A stretch of 64,000 bases of DNA from Owenweeksia sp. (GCA_028285465.1 JANQPD010000044.1:1-64000), one strand, 5' to 3'; shown: positions 1 through 8,395, counted from the stretch's first letter. The notes: generated by a model not told the origin, from the letters alone. Numbers and translations are program-made.

Positions 1-99
1 AACTACCTTCACCAGGTGATTGCGCGACATGTTGTGACGCGTCGCGATGTCCGCAATCGTGCCCAGGGCTTCCGGTTCGAGCGCCAGATGCATCAGCAG
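1..99 (-). other. Foreign fragment: HTH of an Rrf2/NsrR-type regulator
   Basis: Read on the minus strand from base 99 to base 1 the sequence is one open frame of 33 codons. Its end reads TIADIATRHNMSRNHLVKVV, which is the recognition-helix region of Rrf2-family regulators of the NsrR type (E. coli NsrR has SRNHMVKI at the same place). 54 of the first 90 bases are G or C, richer than the neighbouring DNA, and codon use looks proteobacterial. The frame runs off the left edge and stops being regulator-like at about base 99, where the opposite strand becomes a Bacteroidota DEAD-box helicase. I infer a chimeric junction rather than a native gene fragment. Confidence 0.75.
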
Positions 100-586
100 C
101 GACTACGAGCAAGAAGAACGGGAGCGGGTACTTCTCAGTTTCCGCTCTAAACAAACCCGCATACTGGTGGCTACAGATGTGATGAGCCGGGGCATCGACA
201 TCAAAGATATTGACCTGGTAATCAATTATGATGTGCCCAATGATGCAGAAGACTATGTACACCGTGTAGGGCGTACAGCCCGGGCAGCTACCAAGGGCAT
301 GGCCATTACCTTCGTTAGCCCGGATGAAATGTATAAGTTTCACCGCATAGAGCAACTTATAGAGCGTGTATTTGAAAAGTTGATGCCTCCTGAAAAACTG
401 GGCCCCGGCCCCGAATGGAAAACCCCTGAAAAAGGCAATCGAAGAAAGCCCAAAGGCAGGAGCGGGCAAAACCGCCCGGGCGGAAAGCAAGGACATAATG
501 GCAAAGCAAGGGCGAAAAAACCCTTTTACAGAAAGAAAAAACGCAGCGGAAACAGCGGGCAAGGCCGGCAAGGCGAACAAAAGTAA
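92..586 (+). CDS. DEAD-box RNA helicase, C-terminal part (5' truncated)
   Basis: ATP-dependent RNA helicase of the DEAD-box family, acting in RNA remodelling or ribosome assembly in the cytoplasm. Only the second RecA-like domain is present: ILVATDVMSRGIDI (motif IV/V), DVPNDAEDYVHRVGRTARA (motif VI, arginine fingers), then a basic Gly/Lys/Arg-rich tail of about 65 residues that is typical of RNA-binding helicase tails. The open frame could be started at an ATG at base 47, but family similarity begins only at the Ile-Ser-Ser-Asp codons from base 92. The residues encoded before that do not fit a helicase and overlap the foreign fragment at bases 1-99. Motifs Q, I (Walker A) and II (DEAD) are missing, so as present here the gene is a fragment. 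Confidence 0.88.
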   Translation: MSSDYEQEERERVLLSFRSKQTRILVATDVMSRGIDIKDIDLVINYDVPNDAEDYVHRVGRTARAATKGMAITFVSPDEMYKFHRIEQLIERVFEKLMPPEKLGPGPEWKTPEKGNRRKPKGRSGQNRPGGKQGHNGKARAKKPFYRKKKRSGNSGQGRQGEQK

Positions 587-682
587 GTCCTTAGCTTCAG
601 GCACACACGCCTGCTGCCCTTATACGGACTCCTTTAGAAACGACATGGGCAAAGGGATTAGCCTTTCTCTACCCGGCTCTTT

Positions 683-690
683 TATATTTG
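683..690 (+). promoter_or_regulatory. Bacteroidota -7 promoter element
   Basis: TATATTTG matches the TAnnTTTG consensus recognised by the Bacteroidota primary sigma factor and lies 17 bases before the ATG of the S41 peptidase gene. I see no good TTG at -33, so this is a half-supported promoter. Confidence 0.5.
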
Positions 691-707
691 ACCTATAGTT
701 TTCTTGA

Positions 708-2258
708 ATGAAGGCCTTTCTCTATGTTTTATTGGCGGGTATACTATATAGCCATTTACTTAACGGGCAGCCGGTGCCCGATGTACCCCACCTACCCGAC
801 AGCAGCTTTACCACCCACCTGCAAGGCTTAGTTGGAGATAGCGCTTTAAAAGCCCACGATTTCGATTTTTCAAAACCGCTCCCAAAAGGATATGCCGAAG
901 CCGATTTGCGTATTTTAAAGCGCATACTTGAAGAGGCACATACCACTTTGTACCGTTATGCTACCAAAGCGCAGATAGACAGTGCTTTTGCCCATAGCCT
1001 GGAACGGGCACAAGGTCCTATGTACTACCTGGACCTGGTGCGGGAGGCAGCCAGGATACAGCATACTATAGCCTGCGGGCATACAGGCTGGGGGCATAGT
1101 ACCACCTACCGGGCGTTCCGAAAAGAACAGGTGAAGCTATTTCCTTTTCAACTTCGCGTCCTTGAAGGAAAATATCACCTCCGTTACAATTATTCCTTTA
1201 ACCGCAACATAGCCGACTATAGTGAGCTCACACACCTCAACGGCATCCCTATACCTGACCTGGTTAAGCAACTGCGTATGTTTATGTATGCCGATGGCCG
1301 CAGTGCAACCGGCACCACCTACGACGTAGACCGTTTTTTCTCTAATGCTTACTCCAATTTTATAGGAAGCCCTGAGCGCTTTACGTTGCGTTTGCGCGAA
1401 AAAGAAGGCCTCCTCGAAAAAGAAATAAGCGTTAAGGGCCTTACAAAAACGCAGATAGACTCCATACAACGTTTGTATTACCCGGATGTGGAACAAGGCT
1501 TGGGGATTCCCTTGTGCTTCCGGTACGTAGATTCGCTCAAGACGGGTATTTATACCATTAAGTGGTTTCGAAAGGAATATATGGCTCATTTCGGGCAGGA
1601 CTTTGCGCGTTTTACCGACTCGGTATTTTCGGTACTACAAGAAGAGGGAGCAAAACATCTCATTTTAGATTTACGTGATAATAAGGGAGGATGGACAGCG
1701 CATGGAAAATACTTACTCTCTTATTTTGTGACGGAAGAAATCGATGTGGTTAAACATGTACGCACAAAAAAACCTAGAGATTTTTCCTTTGCCCCGATCA
1801 TAAACATGCTGCCCGGCTATCTGGATACTTTTGACCTGAACCTTCTTCCCAACGGGGAGTACAATTGGATAAACTATCCTTCTTTGCGCGTATCTCCGGC
1901 CTCCCAAAACAATTTCACAGGCAAACTCTACGTATTGGCTAACGGAGGCTCTCGTTCCTGTGTCGGGATGGTGGCTTCGCTGCTGCGCGAACATACTTCT
2001 GCACTGTTCCTGGGTGGTGAAACCGGGAATGCCCGCTGTGGGTCAGCGGGCATGGTAATGGCAGTAGAGCTGCCTTACACAGGTTTACAGTTTTACTTCA
2101 GTACCGCACGTTACACCTTTGCGGTAAAAGACACCCTGAACCCGGAGGGGGTACAGCCGGATATTGAACAAGGGCCCAGACTGAAAGAAGTACTACAGGG
2201 ACGGGATTATGAACTGGAGCAAAGTCTTAAAATGGTATCAAAAAGCTTTAATAAATAA
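708..2258 (+). CDS. Exported S41-family peptidase
   Basis: Predicted serine peptidase of the C-terminal-processing (tail-specific) family S41, 516 residues, acting in the periplasm or at the outer membrane. Residues 1-20 form a signal peptide ending near LLNG|Q. The S41 catalytic domain occupies the C-terminal half: LILDLRDNKGG is the strand-loop before the active site, and YVLANGGSRSCVGMVASLL is the equivalent of the G-x-S-x-S nucleophile segment. No convincing PDZ domain is seen between the signal peptide and the catalytic domain, unlike classical CtpA/Prc. The start is chosen because it begins the signal peptide and follows a TATATTTG promoter element. It is a single-gene unit, converging on the minus-strand gene that follows. 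Substrate unknown. Confidence 0.8.
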   Translation: MKAFLYVLLAGILYSHLLNGQPVPDVPHLPDSSFTTHLQGLVGDSALKAHDFDFSKPLPKGYAEADLRILKRILEEAHTTLYRYATKAQIDSAFAHSLERAQGPMYYLDLVREAARIQHTIACGHTGWGHSTTYRAFRKEQVKLFPFQLRVLEGKYHLRYNYSFNRNIADYSELTHLNGIPIPDLVKQLRMFMYADGRSATGTTYDVDRFFSNAYSNFIGSPERFTLRLREKEGLLEKEISVKGLTKTQIDSIQRLYYPDVEQGLGIPLCFRYVDSLKTGIYTIKWFRKEYMAHFGQDFARFTDSVFSVLQEEGAKHLILDLRDNKGGWTAHGKYLLSYFVTEEIDVVKHVRTKKPRDFSFAPIINMLPGYLDTFDLNLLPNGEYNWINYPSLRVSPASQNNFTGKLYVLANGGSRSCVGMVASLLREHTSALFLGGETGNARCGSAGMVMAVELPYTGLQFYFSTARYTFAVKDTLNPEGVQPDIEQGPRLKEVLQGRDYELEQSLKMVSKSFNK

Positions 2259-2306
2259 CATGAATTCGAGACCAGCCATAGCCATTTGTTTAACTTACCA
2301 CCTATA

Positions 2307-3176
2307 TTATTTATAGATTTCTAACCTAAAGGCAGGTACAGGTATAGTAGGATAATCACTTTCTGCCGTATTCAGCAAAAACCAATCTGCATTAATAAAG
2401 CGGTGACGGCTAAAAGTGGGCGCAGCCTCTTCTTTTTTGGATGGAATGTAAGCAATGCTGTGGTTACACAATTGTTTAAGATCAGGTTCCTCCGGGCGTT
2501 CCTCCAAACACCCCATCCACTCTATTCCGGTAAATATGCCTTCAGCAGGCAAAAGGATATGGGCATCCTCCAGGTTTACGGTTATCTTTTTCTTTGAGTG
2601 TTTGTCCAGCTTTACAATGGCCTCAACCGGCAATTTCTCCCCGGGCCGGCCTTTTGCATTCCGGTAGAATACCACCTTCATTTCCCCCGCACGCTTACGG
2701 CCCCACTGCTTGGTACGAAATACAAAAGACTTAATGTATTTAGTACTTTCAAAAGGGTTGGATATAAACGTTACTATTTCGAACCCCCTGGTGGCGGAAA
2801 GCGTATGGATGGGCCATTTTGGTTGCCTACCCAAAACCACGGTCTCAGGATTTTGGGGATAAGGGAGCACCACTTCTTCCAGTTGCCTGGTGTTTTCTTC
2901 CAGGTATACCACTTTGCCAAGTTTATCTGGCGAAGTGTTCAGTTTTTTATAGCCGATGTGCAATATTTCTATTTTGTCGGCCTTATCGCTGATCTTGAGA
3001 AAGGCAAGTCCCGTTGAGTTGGCATAGGTACCGCCAACAATAGAGTCGTTCTTGAGGTATAGGATGTGTGCATAAGCGACTTCCTCGCCACTAGCCTTGG
3101 AGAGCACCTGGATAGGCTGCCCGAATGACCTGCTGCTTAGTAAAATGAAAGAAACCAGGAAAATAAAGTACTTCAT
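2307..3176 (-). CDS. Exported protein with CarboxypepD_reg-like domain
   Basis: 289 residues with a signal peptide (residues 1-19, cleaved after SFG). Residues about 20-95 look like the carboxypeptidase regulatory-like beta-sandwich domain common in Bacteroidota surface proteins: VAYAHILYLKNDSIVGGTYAN followed by GLAFLKI and the IEILHIGYKKL strand. The remaining 190 residues are beta-rich with no family I recognise. Proteins of this layout are usually anchored in the outer membrane or periplasm and have no assigned enzymatic role. It lies downstream of sucD on the same strand, separated by a terminator, so it is probably transcribed on its own. Confidence 0.65.
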   Translation of the reverse strand: MKYFIFLVSFILLSSRSFGQPIQVLSKASGEEVAYAHILYLKNDSIVGGTYANSTGLAFLKISDKADKIEILHIGYKKLNTSPDKLGKVVYLEENTRQLEEVVLPYPQNPETVVLGRQPKWPIHTLSATRGFEIVTFISNPFESTKYIKSFVFRTKQWGRKRAGEMKVVFYRNAKGRPGEKLPVEAIVKLDKHSKKKITVNLEDAHILLPAEGIFTGIEWMGCLEERPEEPDLKQLCNHSIAYIPSKKEEAAPTFSRHRFINADWFLLNTAESDYPTIPVPAFRLEIYK

Positions 3177-3189
3177 AGGATAAAAAACG

Positions 3190-3227
3190 AAAAGCCACCT
3201 GAATAGTACTTTCCAGGCGGCTTTTTT
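3190..3227 (-). terminator. Rho-independent terminator of sucD
   Basis: A 12-bp stem (bases 3190-3201 with 3214-3225, one A:C mismatch) with a 12-base loop. Read on the minus strand it is followed by a T-rich tract TTTTCGTTTTTT. It lies 25 bases past the sucD stop codon. Confidence 0.7.
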
Positions 3228-3251
3228 ATAATGGTATTCCAGTAAGCTGGT

Positions 3252-4121
3252 TTATCCGAGGAGCTCTTTCATTTTTTCGCCAATGGTAGCCGGAGATTCC
3301 ACTACGTGTACACCACATTCGCGCAAGATGGCCTTCTTGGCCTGGGCGGTATCTTCGCTACCTCCTACAATGGCACCTGCATGACCCATGGTGCGCCCCT
3401 TAGGAGCCGTTTCGCCTGCAATAAAACCCACTACGGGCTTGGTGCCATGCGCTTTGATCCAACGGGCCGCATCGGGTTCCATCTGCCCTCCGATCTCCCC
3501 GATCATAACAATGCCATCTGTTTCGGGGTCGTTCATCAACAACTCTACCGCTTGTTTCATAGAGGTACCAATTATAGGATCGCCCCCGATACCGATAGCG
3601 GTAGATTGTCCTAAACCTGCCTTGGTGAGCTGGTCTACCGCTTCGTAAGTAAGTGTTCCCGATTTGGAAACCACACCTACCCTGCCCGGCTCAAAAATAA
3701 AGCCCGGCATGATGCCCACTTTAGCTTCACCTGCAGTCATTACGCCCGGACAATTAGGACCTACCATATGGCAATCCTTATCGCTTAAATATTCTTTAAC
3801 CATTACCATGTCTTTTACGGGAATGCCTTCGGTGATGGTAATGATCACTTTAATACCTGCTTCAGCCGCTTCCATGATCGCGTCGGCTGCAAAAGCCGGA
3901 GGAACAAAAAGAATGGAAACATCCGCACCTGTTTGTTTTACTGCATCAGCAACGGTGTTGAATACAGGACGGTCTAAATGGGTTTGCCCACCTTTTCCGG
4001 GAGTAACCCCTCCTACCACATTGGTACCGTACTCGATCATCTGCTGGGCATGAAAGGAGCCTTCGCTACCGGTAAAGCCCTGTACTATAACCTTAGAGTC
4101 TTTATTTACTAATACGCTCAT
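3252..4121 (-). CDS. sucD: Succinate--CoA ligase, alpha subunit
   Basis: Alpha subunit of succinyl-CoA synthetase, the TCA-cycle enzyme that makes ATP or GTP from succinyl-CoA. The length of 289 residues is exactly that of the E. coli subunit. The N-terminal CoA-binding Rossmann domain starts [20 protein letters not shown], and the phosphohistidine loop reads [11 protein letters not shown] with the active-site His in the expected place near residue 248. The ligase domain ([19 protein letters not shown]) is intact. The ATG start is unambiguous. The beta subunit sucC is not adjacent, which is usual in Bacteroidota. A terminator follows at once, so this is probably a monocistronic housekeeping gene. 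Confidence 0.97.
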   Translation of the reverse strand: MSVLVNKDSKVIVQGFTGSEGSFHAQQMIEYGTNVVGGVTPGKGGQTHLDRPVFNTVADAVKQTGADVSILFVPPAFAADAIMEAAEAGIKVIITITEGIPVKDMVMVKEYLSDKDCHMVGPNCPGVMTAGEAKVGIMPGFIFEPGRVGVVSKSGTLTYEAVDQLTKAGLGQSTAIGIGGDPIIGTSMKQAVELLMNDPETDGIVMIGEIGGQMEPDAARWIKAHGTKPVVGFIAGETAPKGRTMGHAGAIVGGSEDTAQAKKAILRECGVHVVESPATIGEKMKELLG

Positions 4122-4213
4122 ATGTTTCGTTGCTTGTTGTTTTTGTTACGCCCGCGAAAATAATAGATAATGCCCAGCGGACACAGTTTTTGGTTATTTA
4201 ATGATACAAGCTT

Positions 4214-4834
4214 TTACAGGGTCTCGATCCAGGAAGGTGTACTGCCAAATCTGTTGTCAAAAATGAGTTCCTCCATATGCTTTCTTTTGCGTGCGCTGTG
4301 TTCCGCTTCTTGGTAACGCTCATCCAGCTCTTTCAGCCGGGTTTCATCCTGATAACCCAGTGCAAACATGCTTACTACATCAAATTGATCTTCGGGAATG
4401 TGTAAAGCCTCGTGGAGGTAAGCCTGCTCAATACCTGCCATCTGGTGCAGGTGCAGGCCAGTAGCGGTGGCTTGTGCGGAAAGGTTGCCCATGGCCAGGC
4501 CTACATCATGCCATGCATGGCGATTCTCTTTACCGCTTTTTGTGAAATGCTTTTTGGCCAGGGATACGCCCAGTACAGGTGCCGTCCAGGCCCATTTTTG
4601 GTTCCATTGATTTAACCCCTTAAAAAGCAACTCGTAAGCTTCCTCTCCTTTACGGGCGATAAAAAACCGCCAGGGTTGTTCGTTGTTGCTGCTGGCCGCC
4701 CAACGGGCAGCTTCCAGGAGGGCCAGGAGTTTTTCTTCTTCTACAGCACGTTCTCCAAAAGCTCTTGGGCTCCAGCGGTTTTTGATCTCGGGCAATACTT
4801 CATATTGGGTATCGGCCTTTTTTTGCTCCATCAT
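4214..4834 (-). CDS. Nitroreductase-family protein
   Basis: FMN-dependent oxidoreductase of the nitroreductase superfamily, 206 residues. The N-terminal NRWSPRAFGERAVEEEKLLALLEAARWAASSNNEQPWRF pattern contains the typical R-x-S-x-R-x-F and S-x-x-x-x-Q-P-W flavin-contact motifs. The central WHDVGLAMGNLSAQATATGLHLHQMAGI helix is the dimer/FMN core, and the C-terminal ALGYQDE segment also fits. The physiological substrate cannot be inferred; members reduce nitroaromatics, quinones or enones using NAD(P)H. It lies upstream of sucD on the same strand with a 92-base gap, so cotranscription is possible but not shown. Confidence 0.85.
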   Translation of the reverse strand: MMEQKKADTQYEVLPEIKNRWSPRAFGERAVEEEKLLALLEAARWAASSNNEQPWRFFIARKGEEAYELLFKGLNQWNQKWAWTAPVLGVSLAKKHFTKSGKENRHAWHDVGLAMGNLSAQATATGLHLHQMAGIEQAYLHEALHIPEDQFDVVSMFALGYQDETRLKELDERYQEAEHSARKRKHMEELIFDNRFGSTPSWIETL

Positions 4835-5055
4835 AGGGTTTGTGTTTTAGGTTTGTTGGTAAAGCGGATATCAGTCAATGCACCATACTGTTCTTTGAGT
4901 TTCCCCTTAGCCTGATTCCAGTAGCCTTTCAATTCCAAATCCGTATCAACTATTATTTTGAGTTTATTTCATGCACTTTCATAACAAAAGTGTTCCAAAA
5001 AAGGTTTTTCTTATACCTAAATGACTTTCAGCAAGATGGGGTTTTTAGCCTTTTC

Positions 5056-5796
5056 TTACAGCAAAGCATCCTTTTCAGATCGGGGCTGTGCTTTTTTATT
5101 ATGAAAAACACTTAATTCCCGCCCCTTGTATGTGCCGCTAAGCTCCTGCACTTCAAAGCGGGCAAAGAGTTCTTCGCTATACCAATTGAGCTCGCGGGTT
5201 TTTTTTACTACCCGGGCGTGTTGCTTATCGCGATAGGCAAAAAACTGCATAAGCTTTTCACTTTCCCAGATACTTAAGGTGGCCTGCTCCATAAGGGGCA
5301 CCTCACCTACCCCCTTGGCCAACAAAAGCCCATCGAAACCCGATAAATGCTGACTCACCTTTGGTACATAACGCCAAAATTTGTGCAAAAGGCTTCTTTT
5401 TATAGAAGCACGGGTAAGTACCGCCATAAGGGAAGCGTCCGGACTTCCGGCTTGTTTTGAGAAAGGTTCCTTTCCATTCCAGGTACCATGTGCTTTAAAG
5501 GCAGCGAGCCTGGCAAAACCCAACTCCCGGCTCCGCTTTTTATAGTTGGCAAACCATTGGTTTGATTGCGTAAAACGCTCATGGTCTTCTTGTTTTTCCC
5601 ATGACTGCAGAAGTACGTAGGTGCCCAGGTCCGGCCACAAGGCAAAACCGTTTCCCCCTCCGCTCCCCAAAAGTTTGTAGAAGTGCTGCCCTGCTACTTT
5701 GCTTAGCACCTGATGCCCCAGGCGCATCTGCTTAAATGCCCACCACTTATTGGCAAGGCCCTTTGGCTGAAAAAAGTATACCGTGGTAAAGGACAT
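5056..5796 (-). CDS. CrtA-like (spheroidene monooxygenase family) protein
   Basis: 246 residues resembling the spheroidene monooxygenase family (CrtA), heme-dependent enzymes that oxidise C-2 of acyclic carotenoids in purple bacteria. Recognised blocks are WWAFKQMRLG near the N-terminus, FYKLLGSGGGNGFALWPDLGTYVLLQSW, AFKAHGTWNGKEPF, ALTRASIKRSLLHKFWRYVP, GVGEVPLMEQATLSIWES and NWYSEELFARFEV. No carotenoid genes (crtB, crtI, crtY) lie nearby, so the substrate in this organism is open. The ATG start gives no signal peptide. A 220-base gap without a gene separates it from the nitroreductase downstream; I see nothing specific in that gap. Confidence 0.7.
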   Translation of the reverse strand: MSFTTVYFFQPKGLANKWWAFKQMRLGHQVLSKVAGQHFYKLLGSGGGNGFALWPDLGTYVLLQSWEKQEDHERFTQSNQWFANYKKRSRELGFARLAAFKAHGTWNGKEPFSKQAGSPDASLMAVLTRASIKRSLLHKFWRYVPKVSQHLSGFDGLLLAKGVGEVPLMEQATLSIWESEKLMQFFAYRDKQHARVVKKTRELNWYSEELFARFEVQELSGTYKGRELSVFHNKKAQPRSEKDALL

Positions 5797-5840
5797 AAAA
5801 CACTGTTTGGTGCATAAACCTGTTCCCGGTAAAAAGGTTG

Positions 5841-6449
5841 TTATTTTTTAAAAAAGCGGGGTACCGCCCAATCATAGCGTACGGAGAGTATCCTTATACA
5901 GGTAATGCAAGCAAAAGAAAGGGTAAAAGAAAGCGTACGTTCTACTTCCGCAGCATCACATACGAGGTATACTACCGCGCCACTCAGGCAGGCACCGGCA
6001 TATACACCTCTGCGCATTAAAATGGGGATCTCATTGGTAAGGGTATCGCGCAACACGCCTCCCATAACCGCACTGAACATGCCCATGATGGCGGCTATGG
6101 CCGGGTTTACACCCAGGCCCAATGCTTTTTCTGTTCCTACGATGGTAAAGAGGGCTATACCGAGCGTATCGAAGAGCAATAGGGTTTTTTTGAGCTTGCG
6201 CAAACTTTTCTGAAAGAAAAAAGAGGCCAGGATGCCCAATAAGATGGTGAGCATGATGTGCACATCTTCTACCCAGACAAGGGGATAGCTATCCAGTAAT
6301 ACATCGCGTAGGGTGCCCCCTCCGATGGCGGTAACAAAGGCCGTAAAACTGGCCCCCATCCAATCCTGTTGCTTGCTATCTACCGCCAGGGCTCCTGAAA
6401 TGGCAAATACAAAGGTGCCGAAGAGCTCGAAATAGTATTGGATATTCAT
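5841..6449 (-). CDS. TRIC-family cation channel (UPF0126/YadS-like)
   Basis: 202-residue inner-membrane protein with six or seven hydrophobic segments arranged as two homologous halves. Each half carries the glycine-rich kinked motif of prokaryotic TRIC channels: GGGTLRDVLLD (residues about 44-54) and GGVLRDTLTNE (about 131-141). Bacterial homologues form trimeric channels for monovalent cations; some were earlier annotated as glycine transporters. The ATG start is the first in the frame and the size matches the family. It lies between the CrtA-like gene (44-base gap) and the DUF6265 gene on the same strand, so it may share a transcript with them. Confidence 0.85.
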   Translation of the reverse strand: MNIQYYFELFGTFVFAISGALAVDSKQQDWMGASFTAFVTAIGGGTLRDVLLDSYPLVWVEDVHIMLTILLGILASFFFQKSLRKLKKTLLLFDTLGIALFTIVGTEKALGLGVNPAIAAIMGMFSAVMGGVLRDTLTNEIPILMRRGVYAGACLSGAVVYLVCDAAEVERTLSFTLSFACITCIRILSVRYDWAVPRFFKK

Positions 6450-6490
6450 GCATGCAAGCTAAAGCCAAAGCGCAGTAAAGTCAAATAGGC

Positions 6491-6940
6491 TTACCTGCGC
6501 TTAAACACCAGGTATACCGGGCTGCTTCCTTCTCCCTTTAGGGTTACCTGCATAATGGTATCGTTTGGCCAGTGATACACCAGGCTCTGCGGAAAATCGT
6601 GCTTTGGATTGTTAAATACCAATGTATTTGTACTGGAGCTATCCAACTTAAAATCCACCTCGTTCGGGTTTTGTTTTCCCATAAGGTTTACATGGTAGAT
6701 CCAATTGTCGCCTTGTTTGGTGAGGTTAAACTTTTCCGTAATGGAAGTATCTTTTTCCAGGGCGGTAAAACCTTGCCCTTCAAAACGGGTATCGTCAATT
6801 TTCTGCCAGCTTTCATAAGAGGGTTGCCCTTTTAGTTGCCATTGATCCGTAAGCCGCTCAATTACAGCTAGCTCATCTGCTTCCTTCTGGTTAGTACAAG
6901 CAAATAAAAGCAAGCAGGGAACTATGTGTTTTAAACGCAT
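6491..6940 (-). CDS. DUF6265-family lipoprotein
   Basis: 149-residue lipoprotein. The signal peptide MRLKHIVPCLLLFAC ends with an LFAC lipobox, so the mature protein should start at Cys15. The rest is a small beta-barrel-like domain of the DUF6265 type: WQLKGQPSYESWQKIDDTRF, then TLVFNNPKHDFPQSLVYHW, then a C-terminal VTLKGEG strand. No function is known for the family. The open frame extends seven codons upstream to a TTG at 6961, but the ATG at 6940 places the lipoprotein signal at the N-terminus and is preferred. A 236-base gap follows before the next gene, which diverges. Confidence 0.7.
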   Translation of the reverse strand: MRLKHIVPCLLLFACTNQKEADELAVIERLTDQWQLKGQPSYESWQKIDDTRFEGQGFTALEKDTSITEKFNLTKQGDNWIYHVNLMGKQNPNEVDFKLDSSSTNTLVFNNPKHDFPQSLVYHWPNDTIMQVTLKGEGSSPVYLVFKRR

Positions 6941-7153
6941 CTGGTATTTGTTATAGGTCAAATGTACGTTTCATGAGGCAGTTCTCATGCGGAAAAAAAT
7001 GCCCGGCCTGCAAGAACTAGTTAGAGCACAAGGTCCGGCAGCCGCCTTCGCATTGCACTGAGTGTAAAACTACCGAGGTGCGAGAAAAGAGCGGTTCGGG
7101 ATACGTATCTGCCAGTTCGGTAAGCTTCTTTTTAATGCCTTAGCCCTTTCGCA

Positions 7154-7161
7154 TAGGTTTG
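7154..7161 (+). promoter_or_regulatory. Bacteroidota -7 promoter element
   Basis: TAGGTTTG fits TAnnTTTG and lies 36 bases upstream of the ATG at 7198. No clear TTG is found at the -33 position. This is the only signal I see in the 236-base gap between the two diverging genes. Confidence 0.45.
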
Positions 7162-7197
7162 GTCCTGTAATCAACAAAAACGCAAAATCATTACGCT

Positions 7198-7854
7198 ATG
7201 AAATACGTATATCTCCCCCTGGCCGGTCTTTTTCTTTTAAGTGCTTTTACTTCTACACAAAGCACGTACGAAACAGCGGTAAAAAAGGGGATCGAGCAAC
7301 TTTATTCAGCCGAGAACCTGCAGGATATGCAGGCTACCGCCAATCTCTTTCACCGCATTGCGCAAACAGAAAAAGAAAAGTGGCTCCCCCCTTACTATGA
7401 AGCCCTGACCTATGCCTTTATGAGTTTTAACCGTACGCTGGAGGATGGCGAACGCGACTTTTACCTGGACAAGGCAGACAAGCTGCAGGAAAGCCTAGCG
7501 GACAAGCAGGCTGATCCCTCCGAAGAAAAAACCCTGGAAGGGTTTATCAAAATGGCGAAACTCAGTGTAAGCCCCATGCTTCGCGGTCCTTTGATGAGCC
7601 GGAGTACAACGGCTTGTTTTGAAAAAGCCGTGGCATTAGACCCAAACAACCCCCGTGCTCTTGGCATGCTGGCCCGTATGAAGTATGGAACGGCAAGTTT
7701 TTTTGGTTCGAGTAAAGATGAATCCTGTACCCTGGCTAAAAAGGCCGTTGTGTTATACGATAAGGAGCAAGAAACAAAGCGCGGTATTCTACCTACCTGG
7801 GGACGAAGTATGACGGCAAGTTTGGCGAAAAGCTGTGGGGAGAAAGAGGAGTAA
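7198..7854 (+). CDS. Exported TPR-like helical protein
   Basis: 218 residues: a signal peptide (residues 1-19, MKYVYLPLAGLFLLSAFTS) followed by an all-helical domain. One segment, FEKAVALDPNNPRALGMLARM at about residues 140-160, has the spacing of a tetratricopeptide repeat, and the preceding helices (AEDLQDMQATANLF-like, residues 35-55) could form degenerate repeats. TPR-like exported proteins of this size are common in Bacteroidota and probably act as periplasmic scaffolds; no catalytic motif is visible. The gene is transcribed alone from the region with a TAGGTTTG element. The 540 bases that follow hold remnants of a T9SS cargo gene. Confidence 0.6.
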   Translation: MKYVYLPLAGLFLLSAFTSTQSTYETAVKKGIEQLYSAENLQDMQATANLFHRIAQTEKEKWLPPYYEALTYAFMSFNRTLEDGERDFYLDKADKLQESLADKQADPSEEKTLEGFIKMAKLSVSPMLRGPLMSRSTTACFEKAVALDPNNPRALGMLARMKYGTASFFGSSKDESCTLAKKAVVLYDKEQETKRGILPTWGRSMTASLAKSCGEKEE

Positions 7855-7856
7855 GC

Positions 7857-7880
7857 AATACAGTATAAACCTTTTCCGGA
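7857..7880 (+). repeat. Short remnant matching the 296-aa T9SS gene
   Basis: 22 of 24 bases match bases 8965-8988 inside the intact T9SS cargo gene, including an identical run through ACCTTTTCCGGA. It lies directly after the stop codon of the preceding gene and is followed by about 140 bases with no match before the larger remnant begins. I infer another piece of a decayed duplicate. Confidence 0.55.
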
Positions 7881-8023
7881 AAGCGATCTTGTATCCGGCT
7901 TTTTTGTACCCCTCAAGCTTCTTGGATTGGGAAAGTAAAGGTAGCATCAGGTGAACGGAAATTCCCTTGCGCCTTTCTGATTTTTAAGCGTAGATATTAA
8001 AATTCAGTATCATATCCAATTCC

Positions 8024-8324
8024 AGACACTACTTACCACTGCAACACCCCGGCACATGTGTTTGAAGTAGAAGAGCAGGCTTTAAAGGTGCAAGGCATTG
8101 AGGTATATCCCAACCCCTTTACTGAAAAACTCTTCCTAGAAAACCAGGCAGCTTATCCCGCCCACTTTGTGCTGATGACCGCAAAAGGCAAAAAGCTAAT
8201 GCTGGGAAGGCTACAAGCTTTTGAAAAAAAGGAGCTAATTACCACGCATATAAAAGCCGGGGTATACCTCCTGGAATACAGGACCGAAAAATACACGAAA
8301 ACCATAAAAGTACTTTGTCAATAG
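8024..8324 (+). pseudogene. Decayed duplicate of a T9SS sorting-domain gene end
   Basis: This stretch aligns with bases 8968-9286, the 3' third of the next gene, at roughly 80-85 percent identity by eye. An ATG at 8058 opens an 88-codon frame that holds a complete type-A sorting domain: VYPNPFTEKLFLEN, VLMTAKGKKL, KAGVYLLEYRTEKYTKTIKVL. There is no signal peptide. Upstream of 8040 the similarity continues but a 2-base length difference shifts the frame, so the passenger part is lost. It is best read as a truncated tandem duplicate. Translation of the solo domain cannot be excluded, but without a signal peptide it could not be secreted. Confidence 0.75.
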
Positions 8325-8395
8325 AATTAAAGCGCTATATAACTGGTTTTCAAATACTTTTTATTATATTTACGCTGGTCATTGCCCTTAACAAC

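Noticed and set aside
498-698. 66-codon plus-strand frame overlapping the helicase tail
   Set aside because: It lies out of frame over the Lys/Arg-rich helicase tail and runs into the next promoter; no signal, motif or plausible start context.
2598-3017. 139-codon plus-strand frame
   Set aside because: Shadow of the CarboxypepD_reg-like gene, which has a proper signal peptide on the minus strand.
7876-7905. Possible terminator after the TPR-like gene (CCGGA...TCCGG then CTTTTTT)
   Set aside because: The stem is only 5 bp with a 13-base loop, and its left arm lies in the remnant of the T9SS gene; too weak to list.
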